DNA of 64,000 nucleotides from Mobiluncus curtisii subsp. curtisii ATCC 35241 (lineage in GTDB: Bacteria > Actinomycetota > Actinomycetes > Actinomycetales > Actinomycetaceae), in NCBI RefSeq assembly GCF_000146285.1, contig NZ_GL385912.1, positions 909,271 to 973,270 of the forward strand, written 5' to 3'. Below the pieces are notes generated by a model, which saw nothing but the letters and a program-made list of their open reading frames with translations, searched no databases and was not told where the DNA came from. Of the stretch, positions 33,196 to 44,053 are shown one piece after another. The number at the start of each line of letters is the position of its first letter. Position 1 is the stretch's first letter. Position numbers and translations under genes: made by a program.

Positions 33196-33284
33196 GCGAG
33201 AGGCTGGGGGGTGAGCATTTTGCGACAATAGTCGCGCAAAACGCGAGGGGGCACTCCCCCTTACGCCTCTCGCGAGCACCCCCC
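33196..33284. other. Interleaved inverted repeats (possible pseudoknot or switching structure)
   Basis: Arm A GCGAGAGGC (33196-33204) pairs with GCCTCTCGC (33265-33273). Arm B GGGGGGTG (33206-33213) pairs with CACCCCCC (33277-33284). The two pairings cross, so they exclude each other or form a pseudoknot. Inside lie a TTTTGCGAC...GTCGCGCAAAA hairpin (33217-33241) and AGGGGG-CAC-TCCCCCT. It lies 55 nt beyond the ATPase stop. Confidence 0.55.
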
Positions 33285-33338
33285 GCGACGAAGCGCCCAC
33301 ACCGGAACCCCCTAACCCGACGGGACTAACCCCGGAAA

Positions 33339-34625
33339 CTAATCGAGACTGTTGGGATTCAGCAAGAAATCCAGGACGCTCATGGTGAGGATTCCGTGCT
33401 GGTCATATGTGGGTTTCACCGTATCGCGCACCAGCAAGATTTTTTTGAAACTGTCCGGGACCTCCACAAGCGGAGCTTTCTCTTGGCGTTCCTTTTCCGA
33501 GTCCGGGATACGCCAGGCAGATTGCAGGTAGCAGCGCCGCGAACCAAGATTTGCCACGAAATCTACCTCGAGGTTTTTCCGAATGACTTTGCCATCTTGA
33601 CGAGCCTGTTTTTCCACGCAACCGACATCGACCGAGAAACCCCGCAGGCGCAGCTCGTTATAAATAATGTTCTCCATCAGGTGGTTTTCCTCGACTTGGC
33701 GAAAGTTCAACCTGGCGTTACGCAGGCCCACGTCCTCGAAATAGTATTTTTGCGGACTCCCGATATATTTCCGACCTTTCACGTCATAGCGAGACGCCGC
33801 CTCAACCAGGAAAGACTCCTTTAGATACGCGATATAGGACGCGATGGTGTTCGCGCTGAGTTTTGACTTGAGGACACTCTTGAATGTCGCCTCTATCCGC
33901 GACGGGTTCACCAGCGAACCAACCGAGGACGCCAGCACATTCACCAAGTCCTCTAACTCTTGCGTTTTCTCAATTCCGTTCCGGGCAATAATGTCCTTTA
34001 AATAAGTTTCCGCAAACAAGCGCTCCAGGTAGCGCGACTTTTGCTGGTCACTGCGCATCGACAGCACCAGCGGCATTCCCCCATAGAGCACATACTCCGC
34101 CCAACCGCCATACCGGTCCCCCTCGAATCCACTCATGTACTCTGCAAAAGACAGTGGCCGCACCCGAACCTCGTCCCCGCGTCCCCGAAACTCGGTCAGC
34201 ACATCAGTGGAAAGCATCTTCGAGTTACTGCCTGTCACGTAAACATCCACGTTGTGGGAACGGAGCAACCCATTCAAGACCCCGTAAAGGCGCGGGACCG
34301 ACGTTCCTTTCAGCTCTTGGTCTGTAATCGCATACTGGACTTCGTCAATGAGCACGTAGTATTGCGAGGTTTTTTCAAGGAGTCTGGATTTCAGGTAATC
34401 GTTGAGCGCGCCGGGGTCGCGGTAAGCTGTCGCGTCTTCCGTATCCAGCGCGATTTCAATAATGTGTTCATCGTCCACACCCAGTTCCCGACGCAGATAA
34501 TCGGCAAACAGCCTAAACAGCAGGTAAGTTTTTCCGCAGCGTCGAACCCCGGTAATGACTTTAATCATCCCGTTTTGCATCCGATCAATGAGCTGGTTGA
34601 GATAAACGTCCCGGCGGATTTCCAT
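33339..34625 (-). CDS. AAA+ ATPase with C-terminal DUF4143
   Basis: A 428-residue protein of the common prokaryotic ATPase family with an N-terminal AAA domain and a DUF4143 nuclease-like C-terminal domain. It shows Walker A GVRRCGKTYLL (residues 26-36), Walker B YYVLIDEVQY and VYVTGSNSKML (sensor 1). C-terminally it has a conserved ENHLMENIIYNELRLRG segment and VDFVAN, where the Glu and Asp residues suggest a restriction-like nuclease core. The biological role of this family is poorly understood; such genes are typically scattered and accessory. A TAGACT box lies 6 nt before the ATG, with no ribosome site. The gene lies between two direct copies of the 127-bp element. Confidence 0.88.
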   Translation of the reverse strand: MEIRRDVYLNQLIDRMQNGMIKVITGVRRCGKTYLLFRLFADYLRRELGVDDEHIIEIALDTEDATAYRDPGALNDYLKSRLLEKTSQYYVLIDEVQYAITDQELKGTSVPRLYGVLNGLLRSHNVDVYVTGSNSKMLSTDVLTEFRGRGDEVRVRPLSFAEYMSGFEGDRYGGWAEYVLYGGMPLVLSMRSDQQKSRYLERLFAETYLKDIIARNGIEKTQELEDLVNVLASSVGSLVNPSRIEATFKSVLKSKLSANTIASYIAYLKESFLVEAASRYDVKGRKYIGSPQKYYFEDVGLRNARLNFRQVEENHLMENIIYNELRLRGFSVDVGCVEKQARQDGKVIRKNLEVDFVANLGSRRCYLQSAWRIPDSEKERQEKAPLVEVPDSFKKILLVRDTVKPTYDQHGILTMSVLDFLLNPNSLD

Positions 34626-34631
34626 ACTGTT

Positions 34632-34637
34632 AGTCTA
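34632..34637 (-). promoter_or_regulatory. -10 box for leaderless ATPase transcript
   Basis: TAGACT on the minus strand, 6 nt before the ATG at 34625. The large inverted repeat at 34643-34682 covers the place where its -35 element must be. Confidence 0.45.
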
Positions 34638-34642
34638 CTTCA

Positions 34643-34682
34643 CTTTGAGCGATTTTGTTACATGTAGCAAAATCGCTCAAAG
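34643..34682. promoter_or_regulatory. 15-bp inverted repeat over the ATPase promoter, candidate operator
   Basis: CTTTGAGCGATTTTG (34643-34657) is a perfect inverse of CAAAATCGCTCAAAG (34668-34682), separated by TTACATGTAG, which itself contains the palindrome TACATGTA. It begins 6 bp from the candidate -10 box, so a bound protein would block RNA polymerase. It would lie upstream of a leaderless message, so a DNA-binding role is more likely than an RNA hairpin. Confidence 0.5.
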
Positions 34683-34773
34683 CACGCGTGTGCGCCAGAC
34701 CAGACACAGGACTCTGCGCCATTAACACCAAACCCCCTCACCAACAGTGAACTATTCAACTCACCATCGACAT

Positions 34774-34790
34774 TTAAGTGCTACACTTAA
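34774..34790 (+). promoter_or_regulatory. Palindromic operator of the toxin-antitoxin operon
   Basis: TTAAGTG-CTA-CACTTAA, a perfect 7-bp inverted repeat 33 nt before the antitoxin ATG, in the promoter region. Ribbon-helix-helix antitoxins usually bind such sites with their toxin to repress the operon. Neither exact promoter box is clear. Confidence 0.55.
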
Positions 34791-34823
34791 CGTATTACAG
34801 CGCAATGCGAGGGGGAGATTACA

Positions 34824-35051
34824 ATGGCGAAAACTACCACCGCGATACGTTTTGACCAGCAGGAACGTGAGTGGATACAAGCATATGCCGACTTCTTAGG
34901 AATCAGTTTTTCACAATTTATCCGTCGGGCAGCGTTAGAAAAACTGGAAGATGCCCTCGACACGCAAGACTATATGCAAGCCCTGAAAGAAGACGACGGC
35001 ACCCGTTACACCACGGATGAGATTATGCGCGAAGTCATGGAAGACGAGTGA
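34824..35051 (+). CDS. RelB/DUF6290-type ribbon-helix-helix antitoxin
   Basis: A 75-residue protein with an N-terminal ribbon-helix-helix DNA-binding region (AKTTTAIRFDQQEREWIQAY, then FLGISFSQFIRRAAL) and an acidic C-terminal half (EDALDTQDYMQALKEDDGTR, DEIMREVMEDE) of the kind that wraps around a RelE toxin. ATG follows GAGGGGGAG. It is 9 nt upstream of the toxin gene. It should neutralise the toxin and repress the operon through the palindrome at 34774-34790. Confidence 0.88.
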   Translation: MAKTTTAIRFDQQEREWIQAYADFLGISFSQFIRRAALEKLEDALDTQDYMQALKEDDGTRYTTDEIMREVMEDE

Positions 35052-35060
35052 CCCAAGCAA

Positions 35061-35345
35061 ATGACTTATCAAGTCCGCTGGACCAATGCCGCTCGCAAAG
35101 ACCTAAAAAGTATCCCTAAAAAGCAACGCATCCTCCTCGTGACGTGGGTCCGCGACCACCTGGACGGGTGCGAGAACCCCAGAGGCATCCCCCAAGGTAA
35201 ACAGCTGCAGGGAACCAAAAACGGCTGGCGCTGGAGAATCGGTTCCTACCGAGTGATAGGACAGATTAAAGATCAGGAACTGGTGATTAACATTGTCCGC
35301 GCCGGGCACAGACAAGGTGTTTATCGCCCCTTACCCAAGATTTAA
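35061..35345 (+). CDS. RelE/ParE-superfamily toxin
   Basis: A small basic 94-residue protein with the RelE fold pattern: MTYQVRWTNAARKDLKSIPK, a helix pair, then QGTKNGWRWRIGSYRVIGQI and the C-terminal VINIVRAGHRQGVYRPL. Arg in RWRIGSYR and the C-terminal HRQGVY fit the RNase-type RelE group, which cleaves mRNA on the ribosome. The activity itself is inferred. It is paired with the antitoxin upstream in one operon, between two 127-bp elements. Confidence 0.88.
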   Translation: MTYQVRWTNAARKDLKSIPKKQRILLVTWVRDHLDGCENPRGIPQGKQLQGTKNGWRWRIGSYRVIGQIKDQELVINIVRAGHRQGVYRPLPKI

Positions 35346-35468
35346 GCCACTGATTTATCCCACCAGCAAACACGAGCACTACACACGACCTTCCAACCCG
35401 ACAAAACTAAAACCACAACCCCGGCACAGAGCGTTGTCAGGATGGCTTTTTGGCGAAAATAAGTACGT

Positions 35469-35492
35469 AAAATCGCCAATATTGGCGATTTT
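35469..35492. repeat. 24-bp perfect palindrome
   Basis: The half-site AAAATCGCCAAT is followed directly by its complement ATTGGCGATTTT. It lies 123 bp after the toxin stop. It could terminate the toxin-antitoxin transcript (stem ending in T residues) or bind a dimeric regulator. Confidence 0.6.
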
Positions 35493-35543
35493 CAGGACCT
35501 AAAACCGGTTTTGGGCTTCATGCGCGGGATCTTATGGGGACTT

Positions 35544-35670
35544 ACACGAACGACCGATTTCAAACCAAAATCCACGATATTGCCCCACCTTGCTTGTGCA
35601 AAACCGCTGGTAGACCCGATTCTAGCTGAATAAAGAGGCTCCAAAGCGAAACGTAATCGGTCATTCGTGC
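35544..35670 (+). repeat. 127-bp element with terminal inverted repeats, copy 3
   Basis: Starts ACACGAACGACCGATTTC and ends GTAATCGGTCATTCGTGC. The core AAAACCGCTGGTAGACCCG is at offset 56, identical in position to copies 1 and 2. Same orientation. It lies 36 bp before the menG -10 box. Confidence 0.8.
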
Positions 35671-35705
35671 AGGGCATGACGTAAACCCCGCCACGGGCCT
35701 GGCGG

Positions 35706-35711
35706 TAGGAT
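35706..35711 (+). promoter_or_regulatory. -10 box for leaderless menG transcript
   Basis: TAGGAT followed by 7 nt and the ATG at 35719. No ribosome-binding site lies between. Confidence 0.5.
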
Positions 35712-35718
35712 AGAACCT

Positions 35719-36411
35719 ATGCGCGCGAACCTAGACAAGAATCCTCACGACGTCCAATCCATGTTCAATGCCGTGGCTCGACGTTACGATTTGATGAATT
35801 TCCTCGCCTCCCTGGGGCAGGAAAAAATATGGCGCGCCCACGTGAAGCGCGCGGTGGTGACGCGACCATTTCTGAAAGTTCTGGATGTGGCCGCTGGGAC
35901 TGGCGCCAGCTCGATTGAGTTCGTGCGCGCCGGAGCCAAAGTCGTGGCAGTTGATTTTTCCGAAGGCATGATTGCCGAGGGGCGTCGACGTCACCCGGAG
36001 ATTGACTTTCAGCAGGGTGACGCGATGAACCTGGACTTTCCCGACAATACTTTTGATTGCGTCACCATCAGTTTTGGGCTGCGCAACGTCTCGGATCTGG
36101 ACCGGGCTTTGCGCGAGTTTTACCGGGTGGTGCGCCCCGGCGGGCACGTGGTGGTGTGCGAATTTTCCCGACCGACTTTTGCCCCGTTTAGAGCCGTTTA
36201 TCGGTTCTTTTTGCACCGGGTTATGCCGCCGATTGCTCGGTTGTTCTCGACCGACGCGGTGGCGTATGACTACCTGGCGGAATCTATCTTGGCTTGGCCC
36301 TCTCAGTACCAGTTCGCCGCCCACCTGCGCGCGGCAGGTTTCGAGCGCCTGCAGCTCAAGAATCTCACCGGCGGTATCGTCGCCCTGCATCGAGGCTACA
36401 AACTGAAGTAA
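35719..36411 (+). CDS. menG: Demethylmenaquinone methyltransferase
   Basis: Methylates demethylmenaquinone with S-adenosylmethionine in the last step of menaquinone synthesis (UbiE/MenG family). The 230-residue product has NAVARRYDLMNFLASLGQEK, AdoMet motif I VLDVAAGTGASSIEFVRAGA, GDAMNLDFPDNTFDCVTISF, GLRNVSDLDRALREFYRVVR and the C-terminal LTGGIVALHRGYK. Length fits. With menaquinone genes all around and no ubiquinone genes, MenG is preferred to UbiE. Confidence 0.95.
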   Translation: MRANLDKNPHDVQSMFNAVARRYDLMNFLASLGQEKIWRAHVKRAVVTRPFLKVLDVAAGTGASSIEFVRAGAKVVAVDFSEGMIAEGRRRHPEIDFQQGDAMNLDFPDNTFDCVTISFGLRNVSDLDRALREFYRVVRPGGHVVVCEFSRPTFAPFRAVYRFFLHRVMPPIARLFSTDAVAYDYLAESILAWPSQYQFAAHLRAAGFERLQLKNLTGGIVALHRGYKLK

Positions 36412-36605
36412 CCGCCGGTCCGGGGGCATCTCCTAGAATCGGTAAAACGTAAAAGTTCCTGGTGGCGTTTTTTCGTCGCACACCCGGCTTTTACTGACAA
36501 TGCGTGGTGATAGCCGCATCTCTCCGAAGTCCCGATGACGCCGGCGCTCAGCCCCACCTGGTCGTACCACTGGGGATATTTCTGGTCACCCCTGCGGCAC
36601 CTCGC

Positions 36606-39719
<3,114 letters not shown>

Positions 39720-39738
39720 TCATCGTTCTCACCGGCAC

Positions 39739-39752
39739 TGGTAACGATAACA
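39739..39752 (-). promoter_or_regulatory. Candidate LacI-family operator upstream of lacZ
   Basis: TGGTAACGATAACA resembles the near-palindromic sites with a central CG bound by LacI/GalR repressors. It is about 70 bp before lacZ. No matching regulator is in the window. Confidence 0.3.
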
Positions 39753-39840
39753 CAGTTTTGCCGGGGGCGGCGGTGCACATAAATGCCAGGCTGGCCGCCA
39801 CCCGTAGGTAGCGACCAGCCAGCTAAACTCACGCTCGCGA

Positions 39841-41784
39841 CTATTGCGCCTGGAGCGTCACGGGAATCTTCTTTTCTGTCCCACCGCGCACCACGGTCAG
39901 TTCCACCGTGTCACCCACGGCATACTGCCGCACGAAACCGACCAGGGACAACGAGCCTTTCACGGGCTTGCCGTCAATCATGGTGATGATGTCCCCCTGT
40001 TTCAGACCGGCTTTATCAGCTGCCGAACCGGAGTTTATTTCTTGCACCCGCGCCCCCAAGCGGGACACTTTGTCTACGGTGGCGACCTCTTGACCCACAA
40101 CTACGCCGAGCGCTGCGTGTACCGCTTCGCCGTGATCAATCAGCTGGGTAGCAATCATCGAAGCCTGATTAATCGGGATGGCAAACCCCAACCCGATAGA
40201 CCCTGCCTGCCCCTCTCCGGTCGAGCCGCCAGAACCCGAAAGACTCGCGATAGACGAAGTCACGCCCACTATCCGCCCTCGTGAATCAAACAAGGGACCG
40301 CCGGAGTTACCCGGATTCACCGCCGCATCCACCTGAATCGCGTTCGTGGTGACTTCGGTGGGAGCGGTGCTTTTTTCAGGCTGGGAAGGCTGCAGCATCC
40401 CGCCACCACCGAAATAACGGCGCAGACCGAAGGGGTCACGTTCATCCTCATCATCGGAACCGCCCCCCTGCACCGCCTGCACTCGCACCGGACGGTTCAG
40501 TGCCGAGACAATGCCCGTGGTCACTGTGGACGACAGCCCCAGAGGGTTACCGATAGCCGCGACTGACTCCCCGACTTTCAAGTCGTCAGAGTTGCCCAAC
40601 GGCGCTACGGTCAAGTCTTTCGGAGGGTTCTCGATTTTTATCACTGCCAGGTCGGTCAGCACGTCACGACCCACAATTTTGGCTTTGTACAAGCGCCCGT
40701 CGGACAGTTCCACGGTAATGACTCCGTTGCCGTCCGCAGCCCCCGCCACCACGTGATTGTTGGTCAGGATGTGACCTTTCGAGTCGATAATCGAGCCGGA
40801 GCCCTGGTCGGATTCGCTGTTCGTTTCCACCGAGATTGCCACCACGGCGGGACGGACCGCTTTGGCGACTGCCTCCCAGTTCGGGTTCTGCGAGTTGGAG
40901 TTCGCTACCGGCTCGGGGGTGGCGACGTCTTTATCCTCTGGATTAAACAGGGTGGAACTGGTCGTTTCCCCGTCATGCCCGAGCAAACCGCTCTGTTCGA
41001 CGGCGTACAAACCACCGGTGCTCAGCAGCGAAGCCGCCACTGCCACGCCAATCAAGGCTCCCCAACCAGGACGGCTTTTTTCCGCTTTGCCCCCTGGGGT
41101 TGCTGCCCAAGTCAAGCTGTTTTGCAGCGGGTTTGTCGCCCCGCGGCCGCCAGCAAAGGGGTCGGATGTCGCAAACGGGTTGCCTCCGGGATTGCCCGGC
41201 TGACCGGGGTTCATCCCGTTTGGCTGCCCCTGGTTCGGACTGGTCGCGGCAGGTGACGGGCTGGCAGGGTTCGCGAGGGGGTCAGAAAATCCCGGAGTGG
41301 TACCCCAAAATGCGTTGGCGCCGTACTGTGTCGAAGGGTTCGGCGATGCCGGATTGGTCGTGTTGGCAGCATTGGCAGAAGTGGGGTCGGTCGGTTTGGT
41401 CGAGGCAGCGTCGGGCACACTGGTGAAGTTACCAACGGGCTGTTCAGCCGGGACGCTCCCGGATGGACTGGTGAACCCGTCACCACCAGGACTTGTGAAA
41501 CCGTCACCGGACGGACTGGCGAACCCCGCGCTGACCGCTTCGCCAGAGGTCGGCGCAACCGCGCTGGCTTGTCCAGCAGGGGTGACCGAGATAATCCGAC
41601 CGCTCAGGCTCGGAGTTTGTGTCTCGGGGGTCTGCGGGCTGGCCGGCGCCGCGACCTCATTAGAGTTCTGGGGATTCATGGGAATCTGCGTTTCTTGATG
41701 TTCCGGGGTGGACCCGGTGTTTTCCCGGCGTTCCGGCGCGGACGCCTCCTCGGGGGAAGCCCAGGGATTATTCGTATCGCTCAC
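39841..41784 (-). CDS. Membrane-anchored HtrA/DegP-type serine protease with PDZ domain
   Basis: A 647-residue protein. Residues 1-240 are low-complexity (Ser/Pro/Thr/Gly/Asn), with a small repeat SPSGDGFTSPGGDGFTSPSG at about 91-109. One membrane segment follows (about 241-262), then a trypsin-like domain with His344 (TNNHVV), Asp378 (TDLAV) and Ser494 (NPGNSGGPLFD), and a C-terminal PDZ domain (about 550-640). The layout fits the PepD/HtrA extracytoplasmic quality-control proteases of actinobacteria: cytoplasmic disordered tail and protease outside. GTG at 41784 has GAGGAG upstream. Confidence 0.93.
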   Translation of the reverse strand: MSDTNNPWASPEEASAPERRENTGSTPEHQETQIPMNPQNSNEVAAPASPQTPETQTPSLSGRIISVTPAGQASAVAPTSGEAVSAGFASPSGDGFTSPGGDGFTSPSGSVPAEQPVGNFTSVPDAASTKPTDPTSANAANTTNPASPNPSTQYGANAFWGTTPGFSDPLANPASPSPAATSPNQGQPNGMNPGQPGNPGGNPFATSDPFAGGRGATNPLQNSLTWAATPGGKAEKSRPGWGALIGVAVAASLLSTGGLYAVEQSGLLGHDGETTSSTLFNPEDKDVATPEPVANSNSQNPNWEAVAKAVRPAVVAISVETNSESDQGSGSIIDSKGHILTNNHVVAGAADGNGVITVELSDGRLYKAKIVGRDVLTDLAVIKIENPPKDLTVAPLGNSDDLKVGESVAAIGNPLGLSSTVTTGIVSALNRPVRVQAVQGGGSDDEDERDPFGLRRYFGGGGMLQPSQPEKSTAPTEVTTNAIQVDAAVNPGNSGGPLFDSRGRIVGVTSSIASLSGSGGSTGEGQAGSIGLGFAIPINQASMIATQLIDHGEAVHAALGVVVGQEVATVDKVSRLGARVQEINSGSAADKAGLKQGDIITMIDGKPVKGSLSLVGFVRQYAVGDTVELTVVRGGTEKKIPVTLQAQ

Positions 41785-41834
41785 TGTTTACTCCTCATAA
41801 GTTCTCTTCGGTTTTAACCCGGCGACTTCAAAAT

Positions 41835-41882
41835 TACCTGGGATGCAGGCGGCTGGCAGTGACCAAAGCTCGTTCCCAGGTA
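41835..41882. repeat. 9-bp inverted repeat with 30-nt loop between menD and htrA
   Basis: TACCTGGGA and TCCCAGGTA are perfect inverses. The region between menD and the protease gene (41785-42035) shows no gene; this repeat could be part of the protease leader or a regulator site. Confidence 0.3.
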
Positions 41883-42035
41883 GGATTTGCCGGGTTTGCG
41901 CTTACTTTCTGCCGGCACTGGCACAGCACAGGTATCGCGTCAACACCAGCACCGGAACCGACGTCAGCGTAAAGGGTCCCAACTTTGATTCGGACGCTGC
42001 GGGATATGTTGCCGCAGCTGCCGGAATCTTCAAAG

Positions 42036-43808
42036 TCAGGTGGACGGGAGGATGACCTCCATCAGGCTCAAACCCCTGACCGGTTGGCACAGAGCCGCCA
42101 CCAGCTCTGCCGGGCTGCCTATCTGCACGGCTTGCCAGCCCGCTGCCCGAGCCAGCTCGCAAATGTCTCCGACCTGGGGGGTGAGGAACATCCGCGTGAA
42201 AGTATCCGCCGGAGCTGCGCCGTGTTCCAGGCTGCCAAAAATCCGTCCGCCCCCGTTGTTTATCACAATGACCTGCAAGTTTGGCACGGTTTCTACCCGA
42301 CCGTGGCACAGCGCCCCCAGGTCATGAAAGAACGAAACGTCCCCCAAGACCAGCCGCATCGGTTGCCGCCGTGCCAGCGCGGCTCCCCACGCCGCAGCAA
42401 TGGTGCCATCAATCCCCGCCAGGCCCCGGTTGGTAAAGACACGATGCCCCCCGAACGCACCGTCCTGGTGATTTACCGACTGGACGTCTGCCTGCTCGGG
42501 GGCTGGAATCAGGTTTCGGGCGAAATTGCGCGCCACCGTGTCAAAAACTCGGATGGTCAGGGAGGCTCCCAGGTACAAATCCAGCGGCTCGGACACAGTC
42601 ATGGTGCTGTCCCAAATCGTTTGTGCGGCGCGGTGAAAACCCCAGTCACGGGTCAGCGCCGCGACGGCGTTTTCCCCCGCGGCACGCCACATTTCCAGCC
42701 AGTTTTCCGGGGTCTCGGCGGTGGGATGGCGGGGAGTCGCGACTGACGACGGTTTCGCCACTTTCTCCAGTTCACAAGCCAGGGTGGCAGCGTCTGTCCA
42801 GTGCCGCGCGATGTTGCCCGCCAGGTTCACCGTTGTTCCCGGTGCACCCACGGTTTCCACGGGAATGTCCCGGCGAGAAATGAGTCGCGTAATCGGCCGG
42901 GTCAGGGTGGGACGACCCGCGACGATGACTCGTTCCAGGTTGTGTTCGACCACTGCCGACAATGTGGTTCCGGCAGCTTTGGCGTATCCTCGCATCGCGT
43001 GAGGATGGCAGCGCCAGGCGGTTTGCGGCTCGGCAAGGACGGGAATCCCCGCGTTTTTCACTACCTCACGCAAGTCCGCGTAGGTGGCGTCGCTGAGGTC
43101 CCCGGCGATCAGCAGGGTGCCGCGGGGTGACTGGTCGGGGTCAAAAGGTTCCTCGCGGGCGTTGGCGCTGACGCTAGCGCTGGTTGCGGCGAACGCTTCG
43201 ATAGCTTCGGGGGGCGCCAGAGGTTCGATAAAGCTAGCATTGAGGTGTGCTGGACCGGTGGCTGGGAATTGTTTTTCGTTGGTGGCAGGATGGGGAGGAG
43301 GAGCTTCACCCCGACAGGCTGCCGCGACCTCAGAGACTACCTCTGACAATACAGCGGAGGTAATGCCGGGTTGTATATCGGCAGCGAAACGCACGAATTC
43401 CCCGAAAATTCCCGGCTGCCAGGTGGTTTGATTCGCACCAGTGCCGCGTAGTGCGGCGGGACGATCCGCGCTGAGGATCAGCAACGGCACCCCCGCATGG
43501 GCTGCTTCCATCACAGCGGGGAGGGCGTTGCCCACCGCGGTGCCGGACGTCATCACCAGAACTGCCGGGTGACCCGCTCGTGCCGCCCCTAGCGCCATAA
43601 ATGCCGCGTCCCGCTCGTCAATACGCACGTGCAGGTCCAGGCGGTGGCTGGCTGCCAAGTGGTTCAAGGCATATCCCAAGGGGGCATCACGAGAGCCGGG
43701 ACAGTAAAACCAATGCGTGAATCCCTGCTGCACCAATAAACGCGCCAGCTCCTCAGCGTATTGCTGGGATGATGCGTCTTGACCGTGTCGCTGCCTGGTG
43801 TCGTCCAC
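42036..43808 (-). CDS. menD: 2-succinyl-5-enolpyruvyl-6-hydroxy-3-cyclohexene-1-carboxylate synthase
   Basis: The ThDP-dependent enzyme that joins isochorismate and 2-oxoglutarate, the second step of menaquinone synthesis. The 590-residue product has FTHWFYCPGSRDAPLGYALN and DERDAAFMALGAARAGHPAV (ThDP-activating Glu region), TSGTAVGNALPAVMEAAHAG, SADRPAALRGTGANQTTWQP and the C-terminal ThDP/Mg motif region GDVSFFHDLGAL...VINNGGGRIF. GTG at 43808 is chosen because GAAAGGG lies before it and the conserved EELARLLVQQGFTH begins about 18 residues later; the extra 40 codons upstream are unlikely. The gap 43809-44053 shows no convincing gene. Confidence 0.94.
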   Translation of the reverse strand: MDDTRQRHGQDASSQQYAEELARLLVQQGFTHWFYCPGSRDAPLGYALNHLAASHRLDLHVRIDERDAAFMALGAARAGHPAVLVMTSGTAVGNALPAVMEAAHAGVPLLILSADRPAALRGTGANQTTWQPGIFGEFVRFAADIQPGITSAVLSEVVSEVAAACRGEAPPPHPATNEKQFPATGPAHLNASFIEPLAPPEAIEAFAATSASVSANAREEPFDPDQSPRGTLLIAGDLSDATYADLREVVKNAGIPVLAEPQTAWRCHPHAMRGYAKAAGTTLSAVVEHNLERVIVAGRPTLTRPITRLISRRDIPVETVGAPGTTVNLAGNIARHWTDAATLACELEKVAKPSSVATPRHPTAETPENWLEMWRAAGENAVAALTRDWGFHRAAQTIWDSTMTVSEPLDLYLGASLTIRVFDTVARNFARNLIPAPEQADVQSVNHQDGAFGGHRVFTNRGLAGIDGTIAAAWGAALARRQPMRLVLGDVSFFHDLGALCHGRVETVPNLQVIVINNGGGRIFGSLEHGAAPADTFTRMFLTPQVGDICELARAAGWQAVQIGSPAELVAALCQPVRGLSLMEVILPST

Positions 43809-44053
43809 AACTCGCCCTTTCGCTGCTTTGCATCCTTTTTTGCGTCTCCCAGAATCTGGTGAAACCGTTGAAATGCCAGGAAACGAAAGCTGTTTCGGAA
43901 ACTGCCAGATTTTCGTCTCCGGGGTCAATGCTACCTTTCAAGTACTATCGCACGTACCGAAGGGAGGTTTATGGACAGAACACCGTCAGACAGTTTCGAT
44001 TCAGTTCAATGCTGACATGGCGCGAATGTTTAGCCATCTTGTTGTGCGGGCAC

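Larger units (their letters stand above)
32876..33338. other. Intergenic region between menF and the DUF4143 ATPase gene
   Basis: 463 bases between convergent genes with no supported gene. It holds the second 127-bp element, a 15-bp perfect hairpin and a complex set of pairing arms at 33196-33284, listed separately. Confidence 0.7.
35346..35718. other. Intergenic region between the toxin gene and menG
   Basis: 373 bases without a supported gene. It contains a 24-bp perfect palindrome, the third 127-bp element and the menG promoter box. Confidence 0.7.

Noticed and set aside
43971-44015. Fourteen-residue open frame with an AAGGGAGG ribosome site on the plus strand
   Set aside because: Very short, no neighbour on that strand, and no recognisable product. 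A small peptide cannot be excluded.
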